Source of the DNA: Terriglobus sp. RCC_193
GTDB taxonomy: Bacteria; Acidobacteriota; Terriglobia; Terriglobales; Acidobacteriaceae
Reading direction: 5' to 3'
Assembly: GCF_041355105.1 (NCBI RefSeq)
Contig: NZ_JBFUPK010000002.1
Span: 1-64,000 of the forward strand
DNA length: 64,000 nucleotides
Positions 51,297 to 59,939 of this stretch are shown here, in pieces; the first letter of the stretch is position 1; each line of letters begins with the position of its first letter. Both the position numbers and the translations under genes were made by a program. The notes beneath the pieces are model-generated. The model searched no databases, was not told the DNA's origin, and saw nothing but the letters and a program-made list of their open reading frames with translations.

Positions 51297-54134
51297 TCAG
51301 GGCGTCTTCACCAGCGTAATCGTAATGGCTCCCTGCGTCCCGACAGACGCCGTGATCTTTGTCACCGCAGCGGTATTCGCGTATTGCAGTGGCAACACCG
51401 TCACCAGTCCATCGTCATCACTGACGACACTGGATGCCATCGTGCCGTAGACCGGAGCAGTAGCGCATCTGCCGGTGGTGCAGGGGGGCTGCCATCCCGA
51501 CGCCGCCTGATACACCGCAACCGTTGCACCAGCAACAGGATTCCCGTACGTATCCAAAACGCGCAGAGCTACCCTACTGAGGGAATCCGTCGCGGAGAGG
51601 CTCTGCGCATCGCCACTGACCACCGCCACACGCAGATTCGCAGCGGCAACTCCGATAAGGTTCTGCATACTGCACACCGTACTCCACGCGCACGCCTGCA
51701 CCGTGGCCGCTTCACCATCACGTAACGATCCTGTCGTGGCGATATTCGACAATCCCGATGCATTCGCCATGGAAACAGAGGCAGTAAATCCCGCGCGCGT
51801 TGTGGACGCGGTCCACATGACCGATGTGCCGGCAGCCGCCGCACCATTCTCCGTAACAACCACAGCAGGCGTAAAGACAGCCCCGGCACCGGCGGCCACA
51901 TACTCGGTGGGCCGCAGCAACGTCACAGCCCGCGATACCGCCGTCGCAGTGAACGAAGCCTGAACCGCCGAGCCACCCGAAGAAACAGCACGCACCGTGA
52001 TGGCGCCAGCCGCGCTGGGTGTAATGTAGGTCTGCGCCACACCGTTGGCATCCGTCACCAACGCGCATTTCGCAAGGTTGCATACCCCCACAACGATGCT
52101 TCCCGCAGGTGCCGAGACAGTAATCTCACCGTTACGAACAGCAGCACCACTCCCATCTGTTAATTGCAGCGAGAGAAGTGTGGGCGCTCCCACAACAACC
52201 GAAGCAGCGGGCTGCGAAGTTATCGCAAGTACATCAGACGAAGCGCCGCCATAAGTGATCGCACCGGTGATCGTGGTGGAACCGCCGGTAGAAAGATCCG
52301 TGACGGTAACATCCTTCGCCCCACTGGAACCCAGCGCAGGCGCAACCACATGAATAGAAGTGGAGGAAATACTGACAACGTTCGCAGCCACGCCACCAAT
52401 GGTGACCACGTTTCCCGCCGCAAACCCCGTTCCCGTGATGACCACCGTTCCTCCAGAGGAGGAGAGCCGCGTCGGCGAAACCGCATCCGCATAAAGAACA
52501 CGCGCACGATAGGTGTAATCCGGACGACCATCACCACGCGCATCGGTGATCACAAAACGAATATTCTCTGCTGCAGAAAACGAGGCCCGCAACTGCGACA
52601 TCCCGATACGCGCGCCGTTGAAAGCAACTGTCTGTGCGGCAAGTCCGGGTAATGTCCCCGTGGCATCCGATCCATGCCACATGCCGATCAATGGCATCGC
52701 CTTACTGCTGGTCGCATTGCCAGCTTCGTCTGTCGCCGTTACTTCCACCGTTGCGGTCCGGCCTGCTTTCACCGCAAAACCCATCCATGAGGAATGACCG
52801 ACACCGCAAAGCCGCGAAGACCATGTGCCATTCGATGGAACCCTCCCCGGCGCACTCTCCGTCCCATCCTGCGCAACCGAACAATCCGCCGCCGCGTCAG
52901 GAACCATGTACGAAACGTAGACGTTCGCGCCTGGCGAATACGCACCATTGCTAATGGAGATGGCCGATCCCGAAGGAGAAGGGCCTCCCATCTGGTACGG
53001 GCCCACGGCATATGCCCCCTTGTAAAGCGGGTTCACAGGCTCAGAAGAAAGCGTGACGTAGGTTCCGGTCGTGAGTGGAATAGCGCCAAAATTAAACGTC
53101 GACATAACATCGCCCAGAATTGGCCCGTAGATGCCCTGTGTATCTCCGGATGCCCCGGTGACCGGGTTTCCCCGATCAAAAGACATATTGAATCCAGTGA
53201 CATTCGAGACGGACTGAAAAGCATCTACGCCATAACTTCCCCATCTCTGGTAACGCGTGATGGTAAGGTTCATACCACCCAGGGGTCGCGCTCCGGCAGA
53301 GTAAACATTGCCATTCATCTTGATCATGTTCGCGGCGATATAGGACGTTGTACTATCCGCGTACAGCAGCCACATGGCCGCGATGTCATCCTCACGCAGC
53401 GTAAACGGCTGCGGCAGGCACTGGTATGTATATGGCCCGCAGATAATATCCAACGGGTGCATGATGGGCCAGTGCATCTGCTGTGCATAAGTCGGCGCCG
53501 GCGTCCCTGTAAAAACGTTGTCGTTGACCTGCGACCAGCCAATCCCCAGCACGCGGCCGAAGACTCGCATCAGTTGATACTGAAGCTGCAGTTGCTGTTC
53601 CGCGACAGTTCCACTGCATCGACCATTCACCACAATGCGCGCATGTGCAATCTTGCCCGGCTGAATAAACAGATCCACCGATTCCGTCACACCATTCGTG
53701 CGGCAATTGGCAGGCGCGCTGGCGCCGGAACCCAGCAGCGCATCCGTAATGGAGCCATCCGCATCAAGCACCACGGCAATCTGTGTCGACGCATAGCTGC
53801 TGCTGGAAGCATCCGTGGGCCAGACCAGTCCGCTTGACCCCATGTACACATTGCTCGAGCTGACATCCTCAGCCAGCACTCCACCATTCTTCAACGTGAA
53901 CGGCAACGCGCTGAGATTCCATACAGACGCCGCAGCATCCACCAGCGACACGGCAGCATCGTGATTCACAGCAGAGCTCAATGGCCCCGCATCGACAAAA
54001 TACTTCACATCGTTGCGATACCAGCTCATCGGCTTGCCCGCATTGGTCCACTGCGATCCCGCCACCCATCGCGGGTTGGCCGCATGCAAAATGCCCACAC
54101 AAAAAAACAAAACAAGCAGTGCCGCCCGTTTCAC
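51297..54134 (-). CDS. Large secreted protein: matrixin-like domain lacking zinc ligands plus IPT/TIG and Ig-like domains
   Basis: 945 residues from GTG 54134, which overlaps the stop of the upstream gene (GTGA) and has GGAG eight bases before. A signal peptide ends near GILHAA. Residues about 25-265 follow the matrixin metalloprotease layout. However, the zinc helix HExxHxxGxxH is replaced by RVFGRVLGIGW (190-200), so all three His and the Glu are missing. The Met-turn (PIMHPL) and the closing REDDIAAMWLLY remain. Further on come beta-sandwich domains, an IPT/TIG domain (PTRLSSSGGTVVITGTGF), then Big_1/invasin-like Ig repeats. Probably a binding or adhesive protein and not a protease. Confidence 0.8.
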   Translation of the reverse strand: MKRAALLVLFFCVGILHAANPRWVAGSQWTNAGKPMSWYRNDVKYFVDAGPLSSAVNHDAAVSLVDAAASVWNLSALPFTLKNGGVLAEDVSSSNVYMGSSGLVWPTDASSSSYASTQIAVVLDADGSITDALLGSGASAPANCRTNGVTESVDLFIQPGKIAHARIVVNGRCSGTVAEQQLQLQYQLMRVFGRVLGIGWSQVNDNVFTGTPAPTYAQQMHWPIMHPLDIICGPYTYQCLPQPFTLREDDIAAMWLLYADSTTSYIAANMIKMNGNVYSAGARPLGGMNLTITRYQRWGSYGVDAFQSVSNVTGFNMSFDRGNPVTGASGDTQGIYGPILGDVMSTFNFGAIPLTTGTYVTLSSEPVNPLYKGAYAVGPYQMGGPSPSGSAISISNGAYSPGANVYVSYMVPDAAADCSVAQDGTESAPGRVPSNGTWSSRLCGVGHSSWMGFAVKAGRTATVEVTATDEAGNATSSKAMPLIGMWHGSDATGTLPGLAAQTVAFNGARIGMSQLRASFSAAENIRFVITDARGDGRPDYTYRARVLYADAVSPTRLSSSGGTVVITGTGFAAGNVVTIGGVAANVVSISSTSIHVVAPALGSSGAKDVTVTDLSTGGSTTITGAITYGGASSDVLAITSQPAASVVVGAPTLLSLQLTDGSGAAVRNGEITVSAPAGSIVVGVCNLAKCALVTDANGVAQTYITPSAAGAITVRAVSSGGSAVQASFTATAVSRAVTLLRPTEYVAAGAGAVFTPAVVVTENGAAAAGTSVMWTASTTRAGFTASVSMANASGLSNIATTGSLRDGEAATVQACAWSTVCSMQNLIGVAAANLRVAVVSGDAQSLSATDSLSRVALRVLDTYGNPVAGATVAVYQAASGWQPPCTTGRCATAPVYGTMASSVVSDDDGLVTVLPLQYANTAAVTKITASVGTQGAITITLVKTP

Positions 54135-54793
54135 TGAGCCATCTCCATGCGATGCCACGCACGCAACATGGAGGTCACCATCACGCGATCCATCTGCGAA
54201 ACATCGCCCACTGTGACGGAATCAGCCGCTGCAAAAGTCTGCGCCGCAGGCTGCATAGAAGGTTGCGCAGAAGTTGGAACCTGCGCTGCCAGCCATCGCA
54301 GATCAACGTTTCCCTGCGCACGATTGCCATGCAATGGGAATGCGCCAACGCCGCCAGCAGGCGACGCATAGCCACATGCAGAATTCGCATGCAGCAGCAT
54401 CAACCGCTGTTCTTTCACGATGTAGCGTGAAGGCTCATCCACCCAAAGCCCGGCCCACTCGCGCAACACATACGTCGCGCCATCGCTCACACCGCGAATG
54501 CCCTCCAGCACCTGAAAGCGCACCGTGACGGCATCACCATTGCGTTCTACCGCAGTCACTTCGCCCGTGAAGACCACATCTGCGCTCGCGTAAAGCTGAT
54601 GCAGAGCATCTTCCAGGGTGGATGGCGGAGACGGCAAACCATTTGTATCGACAACGGTAACGGCCCCGTTTGCCATCGCCGCGGAACGCAATGCATCTAT
54701 ACTTTGCTGCGCATGCATTGACGCCTCAAGCGTCATACATACCCCGGCCATGATGAAGGCCCTGCCGCACAGACTCAGGTGAAAACGCCGCAT
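54131..54793 (-). CDS. Secreted unknown protein, NTR-like by eye, coupled to the pseudo-matrixin
   Basis: 220 residues with an N-terminal signal (ends near ASMHAQ). The core, ADVVFTGEVTAVERNGDAV then VRFQVLEGIRGV, YVLREWAG and RLMLLHANSACGY, looks like the OB/NTR-type beta-barrel seen in TIMP- and netrin-like modules. This resemblance is weak and by eye only. The stop overlaps the next GTG by four bases, so the two proteins are made together and exported. Function unknown; an interaction with the matrixin-like partner is plausible from coupling. Confidence 0.6.
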   Translation of the reverse strand: MRRFHLSLCGRAFIMAGVCMTLEASMHAQQSIDALRSAAMANGAVTVVDTNGLPSPPSTLEDALHQLYASADVVFTGEVTAVERNGDAVTVRFQVLEGIRGVSDGATYVLREWAGLWVDEPSRYIVKEQRLMLLHANSACGYASPAGGVGAFPLHGNRAQGNVDLRWLAAQVPTSAQPSMQPAAQTFAAADSVTVGDVSQMDRVMVTSMLRAWHRMEMAQ

Positions 54794-54833
54794 GTGTCCT
54801 TTATCGACACACTGCAGCGCAAACTTCAGGTCC

Positions 54834-56279
54834 TCATACCTGGAACGGCTGTAACTGCTCCTCCGTTGGCTTCGGCGTCATCAAACTCACGATCAGCAGT
54901 GCCAACAGGCTCACCAGCAGCGCCGGCAGAATCGCATCGCGCTCTGCAATCACAGCAGGAAACACACGATGCACCCACGCACTATCCCATCCCACCGTCA
55001 CCACAGTTCCCAGCGCAATCGAAGTCACCGCACCCGCAGCCGTGGCTCGCTTCCAGAAGAACGCCGCCAGGATCACCGGCGTCAGCGCAGCCGAATAAAT
55101 CGTGTAGGCATAAAGACTCTTCTTCAGCACACTCTCTGTGCCCAGCGATTGCCACAACGCCCACACGCCCAGCAGCACCACCATCAACCGCGACACCAGC
55201 AGAACTTCGCGATCACCCGCCGTCGGGCGCACATAACGAACGAACACATCATTCACCAGATTCGTCGCCGGACTGAAAAGATAGTTGTTCGCCGTGGAGA
55301 TAATTTTGGCAAAGATCGCACCCATCATCAGCGCCCCCAGGAACTCCAGCATGGCGTTGCCGCGCAGTCCGTTCATCGCTACATACGCAAGAATCTCACG
55401 CGGATGCTGGCTCACTTCTCCCGTGGGGAACATCGCGGAGCCAACCAGTGCCAGCGCCACAATTGCTGTCTCCAGAATTACCGTGCCAATCACCCACCCC
55501 ACCACGGCGTTGCGTGCATCCCGTTCGCTCTTCGCGGAAAAGAACTTCTGATACATCGACTGATTACCCAGCATCAACAGGCACGTAGGCAGAAACAATT
55601 CCACCGCCTGCACCGGCGTAATGTCACCCAGCACCATGAAGTGCGTTGCGGGAAGCGCCGCATGAACCGCGTGCCATCCGCCCGTCAGATGAATCAGGAT
55701 CGGGAGTGACACCAGGATCGTTACCGTTGCCAACGAGCCAATCACCACATCCATATACGCTACGGACCCCATGCCGGCAATCGCCGTAAAGATAATGACG
55801 AAGCCAGCAATAATGTAGCGCCCCATCACGGCGCTTACACGGTCCGGAAAGATGAGATGAAGAATGTCGCCGCCACCAATCAACTGATAGCTGGTGATGG
55901 CCGTGTAAGTGAACAGCACCGCAATCACGCCAAGCACGCGCGCCGTCTGGTTATAACGAGCCTCAAGCAAATCCGGAATCGTGAACTTTGCAAACTTGCG
56001 CGCACGCGGTGCAATGAAGAAGATCAGGGCCAACCCGGCCCATCCGCCGCCGCCCTGCCACAACGCCGCAAAGCCATGACGATACGCGTTCTCCGCGCCG
56101 CCCAGCAGCGACCCTGAACCGATCCAGCTTGAGAGCAGCGTGAAGACGAGCACAACCGCAGGTAGTGTTCGCCCCGCCACCAGGTAATCCGCTTTCGTAC
56201 GCACCTGCCGAACGCGCGAGAGCGACACCGCAAGCAGTGTCACCACGATCAGCCCAATCACAATCCCATAAAGACTCAT
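54834..56279 (-). CDS. Sodium:solute symporter family transporter
   Basis: 481 residues with about 13 membrane helices. SSF features include VRTKADYLVAGRTLP, LLSSWIGSGSLLGGAENAYRHG and the later FTIPDLLEARYNQTARV, as in PutP/SLC5-like carriers. It would import a solute with Na+. The substrate cannot be inferred; no catabolic operon is adjacent. It ends 40 bases before the NTR-like gene start on the same strand. Confidence 0.88.
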   Translation of the reverse strand: MSLYGIVIGLIVVTLLAVSLSRVRQVRTKADYLVAGRTLPAVVLVFTLLSSWIGSGSLLGGAENAYRHGFAALWQGGGGWAGLALIFFIAPRARKFAKFTIPDLLEARYNQTARVLGVIAVLFTYTAITSYQLIGGGDILHLIFPDRVSAVMGRYIIAGFVIIFTAIAGMGSVAYMDVVIGSLATVTILVSLPILIHLTGGWHAVHAALPATHFMVLGDITPVQAVELFLPTCLLMLGNQSMYQKFFSAKSERDARNAVVGWVIGTVILETAIVALALVGSAMFPTGEVSQHPREILAYVAMNGLRGNAMLEFLGALMMGAIFAKIISTANNYLFSPATNLVNDVFVRYVRPTAGDREVLLVSRLMVVLLGVWALWQSLGTESVLKKSLYAYTIYSAALTPVILAAFFWKRATAAGAVTSIALGTVVTVGWDSAWVHRVFPAVIAERDAILPALLVSLLALLIVSLMTPKPTEEQLQPFQV

Positions 56280-56349
56280 GTGCGAATGAGTCTACTCCGG
56301 CAGAAGCTCTGGGAAATCGGCACGACTCAACTTGCCGCCTTCCCCGCAT

Positions 56350-57375
56350 TCACATCACCCTCTCGATCGCCGATACCGGAGGCAGCTCACCGCGGATGAT
56401 CTTCTTCTCCGCCACCGCGTGCTCAATCTTCGAGTTCACTTCACCACCCAGCAGAATCATCACACCGGACAGATAAAACCACAGCAGCAGGATGATTACG
56501 GCCCCAAGCGATCCATAGGTCACTGAATAGCTGTTGAAGTAATGCAGATACACACGCAGCGCCACAGAGCCCGCAATCCATCCCAGCAATGCGACGAGGC
56601 CACCCGGCGTAAACCACCGCCATACGCGATGCTGCACATCCGGGCAGAAGCAATACATCACTTCAAATGAAAGGATCATCAACAATGACGCGATAATCCA
56701 GTACAACCCACGCAAAATCATCGCCAGCACATAAGCGCCGCGAAACATATGAGTCAGATGGTTCGCCGCAATACCGCCGCCAAATAGAACCAGCACGGAC
56801 GCCAGAATCAGTGCGCCCACCACCAGCGTAAGTCCCATCGCCTCCACACGCGCCTTCCAGAAAGGCCGAGTTTCCCGCACGCGATACACAGAGTTCAGTG
56901 TGTCCTGCAATGCGGATAGACCTACGCTTGCAGAGAACAATGCGAACAACAACCCGAACGTAACTTTCCCCGTAGTGGATGCACTCGTCGTCTGGCGAAA
57001 CGTGTCCGTCACCAGCGCAAACGCAGAAGGCGGAATCAACTGTCCCACCTTGTTCAACAGTGCAAAGTACAAATGGCTCGACGATTTCGCGACCAATCCC
57101 ATTAAGGATGAAATTGCAATCAACGCGGGGAAGATCGCTGAGAAGAAAGCATAAGAAAGCTGCGATGCACGACCGAACAGGTTGTCGTCATCAATGCCCT
57201 TCCACGTCTGCTTCACAATCTCTTTGAGCGGAACGCCGCGCAGGTCCCACATGCAGTGCAACGGCGTACTCTGCACCAATGCCCACGCATTCTTCTCCAT
57301 CGAACCCACGCCCTCGCCTTGTTCGGCTGCCTGCTCCTGCAAATTTTCCGGGATGTGTCTCACGGGCTGCGCCAT
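56350..57375 (-). CDS. YihY/BrkB family inner-membrane protein
   Basis: 341 residues. ATG 57375 is chosen because GAGGA lies eight bases upstream; the open frame extends to 57531 with no similarity. After a soluble N-terminus come about six hydrophobic helices. The family core is seen in GRASQLSYAFFSAIFPALI, SASVGLSALQDTLNSVY and YFNSYSVTYGSLGAVIILLLW followed by LSGVMILLGGEVN. The role of the family (once called RNase BN in error) is not settled; transport has been proposed. Confidence 0.88.
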   Translation of the reverse strand: MAQPVRHIPENLQEQAAEQGEGVGSMEKNAWALVQSTPLHCMWDLRGVPLKEIVKQTWKGIDDDNLFGRASQLSYAFFSAIFPALIAISSLMGLVAKSSSHLYFALLNKVGQLIPPSAFALVTDTFRQTTSASTTGKVTFGLLFALFSASVGLSALQDTLNSVYRVRETRPFWKARVEAMGLTLVVGALILASVLVLFGGGIAANHLTHMFRGAYVLAMILRGLYWIIASLLMILSFEVMYCFCPDVQHRVWRWFTPGGLVALLGWIAGSVALRVYLHYFNSYSVTYGSLGAVIILLLWFYLSGVMILLGGEVNSKIEHAVAEKKIIRGELPPVSAIERVM

Positions 57376-57499
57376 TGCAGGTTCCTCGCACGCCATGACC
57401 ACATGGCAAAAACGGACGAAGAGGTCCGTGGGCATTCGAGTGCCTGCGTTGTTCAGATGCCGGAAGGCGTCAGACTGTCGTCCGCGCAACAGAAGAGGC

Positions 57500-58270
57500 T
57501 TAGAGCCCGGCAAACTCCGGCGTTGCCGCAATCAAAGCCTGCGTATACGCCTCGCGCGGATGTTCGCAGATGCTGACCGCATCACCCACCTCCACCAGCT
57601 CACCGCGACGCATCACTGCAACGCGATCACACAGATAGCGCACCAGCGGCATGGAATGCGAGATGAACAGGCACGTCAATCCACGCGTCTGCTGCAGAGA
57701 ACGCAACAGGTTAATCACCTGCGCCCCCACCGAAACATCCAGCGCACTCACCGGCTCATCCAGCACCAGGAACTCCGGCCGCAACGCCAGCGCACGCGCA
57801 ATATTGATGCGTTGACGCTGCCCTCCGCTAAACGCATGCGGATAGCGGTCCAGCGCCGAAGCATCCAATCCCACTTCGCACAGCATCGCTGTCAACGTCT
57901 CTTCCATCGATTGCCCCTGCGGCGCATCTTCGCCGTGAATGGCAAACGGTTCCGCGAGTATGTCGCGCACGCACATCCGCGGATCCAGAGCCGCAAAAGG
58001 ATCTTGGAACACGACACCCATGCGGCGGCGAAGTGCCTTTATCTCACCACGCCCAGCCTTCAGTACATCCACACCATCAAACCGAACAGCACCCTGCGTT
58101 GGTTCAATCAACCGCAACACCATGCGAGCCACGGTGCTCTTGCCGCTGCCGCTTTCGCCCACCAGCCCCAGGATCTCTCCTCGCGCAATCGAAAGCGAAA
58201 CACCGCTGACCACGCGGCTGTTGCCATATTCCTTTGTCAGCCCTTCGGCAACCAGCAGCGGAGTACCCAT
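57500..58270 (-). CDS. Peptide-type ABC transporter ATP-binding protein (orphan)
   Basis: 256 residues of the DppF/OppF type. Walker A GESGSGKST (38-46), Q-loop VVFQDPFAALDPRM, signature FSGGQRQRINIARAL, Walker B FLVLDEPVSALDV and switch His in LFISHS are intact. The QDP and LDPRM sequence is characteristic of oligopeptide/nickel-type systems. No permease, binding protein or second ATPase gene is next to it, so it must serve a transporter encoded elsewhere or be a leftover of an operon. Confidence 0.9.
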   Translation of the reverse strand: MGTPLLVAEGLTKEYGNSRVVSGVSLSIARGEILGLVGESGSGKSTVARMVLRLIEPTQGAVRFDGVDVLKAGRGEIKALRRRMGVVFQDPFAALDPRMCVRDILAEPFAIHGEDAPQGQSMEETLTAMLCEVGLDASALDRYPHAFSGGQRQRINIARALALRPEFLVLDEPVSALDVSVGAQVINLLRSLQQTRGLTCLFISHSMPLVRYLCDRVAVMRRGELVEVGDAVSICEHPREAYTQALIAATPEFAGL

Positions 58271-58308
58271 AGTGCGGATGCTATCAAACGCGCTACGTTG
58301 GTGTGCGT

Positions 58309-58582
58309 ATGGCCACGCTTCGATCTTTCCTGATACTGCTCGCCGCGCAACCGCCAGTCATCCTCACAGCCATTGCCCTGCCCGCCTTGCTCCGAACCCG
58401 CGCGTCCACCATCCCGTAGTCACAGGATTAGCCGCGGGAACCGCCGGAAGCGGTATCGCAGCGGCCAGTGTTATCCCTCTCGGCCCGTCCTCGCAGCCTT
58501 CGCCGGCAGCGCCATCGGCGTCAACGGCCTGAAGACCGCCCTGCTCGCCCCGTTACTCGTGCGCCTCTTTGGGCACATGTAA
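58309..58582 (+). pseudogene. Degraded small membrane-protein gene
   Basis: ATG 58309 opens MATLRSFLILLAAQPPVIL, a membrane helix, but stops at 58419. The hydrophobic character then continues in a different frame (VVTGLAAGTAGSGIAAASVIP). It returns in a third frame (RPVLAAFAGSAIGVNGLKTA then LLAPLLVRLFGHM) ending at 58582. Three consecutive hydrophobic pieces in shifted frames are what a frameshifted gene would leave. The pattern of small helices is vaguely like NrsF/DUF1109 tails, not confidently so. Confidence 0.4.
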
Positions 58583-58636
58583 ATCATCTTCCCACTTGAA
58601 TCGCGCACACTCTGACAAGCATCATGGAATGCATCC

Positions 58637-59938
58637 ATGACAAGCGCCGGATCCACCAAGCCCATCAATACGCCCGCGCAGGTGTTGTTTGCCTCACTCG
58701 TCGGCACCACCGTAGAGTTTTTTGACTTTTACATCTACGCCACCGCCGCCGTAATCGTCTTTCCGCAGCTTTTCTTTCCTGCAGGAGACCCCACAGCGGC
58801 AACACTGCAATCACTGGCCACCTTCGCCATCGCCTTCATCGCCCGACCCATCGGATCGGCACTCTTCGGGCACTTCGGCGATCGCATCGGGCGCAAGACG
58901 ACACTCGTTCTGGCGCTTTCCACGATGGGCCTGTCCACCGTGGGCGTGGGCCTGCTGCCCACATACAAGACAGCGGGCGTCTTCGCATCGCTCCTGCTGG
59001 CGCTGTGCCGCTTCGGACAAGGCATCGGACTCGGCGGCGAATGGGGTGGCGCAGTATTGCTGGCTACGGAAAATGCGCCTCCGGGCAAACGCGCCTGGTA
59101 CGGCATGTTCCCGCAGCTTGGCGCGCCCATTGGCTTCTTCTTCTCCAGCGCCGTCTTCCTCGCACTGTCACAATGGATGACACCTGCGCAGTTCCTCTCC
59201 TACGGCTGGCGTCTGCCCTTCCTCGCCAGCGGCGTCCTTGTTCTGCTGGGTCTCTACGTGCGCCTCACCATCACGGAAACCCCGGTCTTCGCCGCTTCCC
59301 TGGCACGCCGCGAAGCCCAGCGAGTGCCGATCTTCTCCGTGGTGAAAAATCATTTCGGAGTTCTCATCGCAGGCATCCTGACCAGCCTGTCGGCCTTCGT
59401 TGCCTTCTATCTGATGATCGTCTTCACGCTCACCTGGGCCACCACTGCCCTTGGCTATTCCAAGCCCGACTTCCTGAAGATGCAACTGGTCGGCGTGATC
59501 TTTTTCGCGCTTGCGATTCCCGCAGCCGCCCTGCTTGCAGAAAAAGGACGCAAGCCCGTCATGCTGGCCATCAACGTCGCCATTGCGGTCTACGGCTTCG
59601 TCTTCGCGCCGCTATTTCAGGCCGGCCACAGCGGCGCACAACTCATGCTCATCCTGGGACTCACGCTGATGGGGCTGGTCTACGGCCCGCTCGGCACCGT
59701 TCTCTCCGAGCTATTCCCGACACCCGTCCGCTACACCGGCAGTTCCCTTGCCTTCAGCATTGCAGGCATTGCGGGCGCATCCCTCGCACCCTATGCCGCA
59801 CTGTGGCTGGCCAGGCACTACGGCCTGAAGTACGTTGGCTATTACCTCACCGCATCGGCTCTGCTCACCATCATCGGCCTGCTCTCCATCCGCGAAACCA
59901 GGCACAGCAACATGGCCGCAGCAATACAAACGCCATAA
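58637..59938 (+). CDS. MFS transporter, metabolite:H+ symporter (MHS) family
   Basis: 433 residues, 12 membrane helices. MHS-type features: GTTVEFFDFYIYATAAVIVFP in helix 1, RPIGSALFGHFGDRIGRKTTL between helices 2 and 3, GQGIGLGGEWGGAVLLATE in helix 4 and the late LSELFPTPVRYTGSSLAF. Family members import organic acids, betaines or aromatic acids (KgtP, ShiA, ProP). No catabolic neighbour fixes the substrate. ATG 58637 is used. Confidence 0.9.
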   Translation: MTSAGSTKPINTPAQVLFASLVGTTVEFFDFYIYATAAVIVFPQLFFPAGDPTAATLQSLATFAIAFIARPIGSALFGHFGDRIGRKTTLVLALSTMGLSTVGVGLLPTYKTAGVFASLLLALCRFGQGIGLGGEWGGAVLLATENAPPGKRAWYGMFPQLGAPIGFFFSSAVFLALSQWMTPAQFLSYGWRLPFLASGVLVLLGLYVRLTITETPVFAASLARREAQRVPIFSVVKNHFGVLIAGILTSLSAFVAFYLMIVFTLTWATTALGYSKPDFLKMQLVGVIFFALAIPAAALLAEKGRKPVMLAINVAIAVYGFVFAPLFQAGHSGAQLMLILGLTLMGLVYGPLGTVLSELFPTPVRYTGSSLAFSIAGIAGASLAPYAALWLARHYGLKYVGYYLTASALLTIIGLLSIRETRHSNMAAAIQTP

Positions 59939-59939
59939 G

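Noticed and set aside
57182-58333. A 383-residue plus-strand frame
   Set aside because: Antisense to the ABC ATPase and the start of the BrkB-like gene; His/Arg-rich shadow composition.
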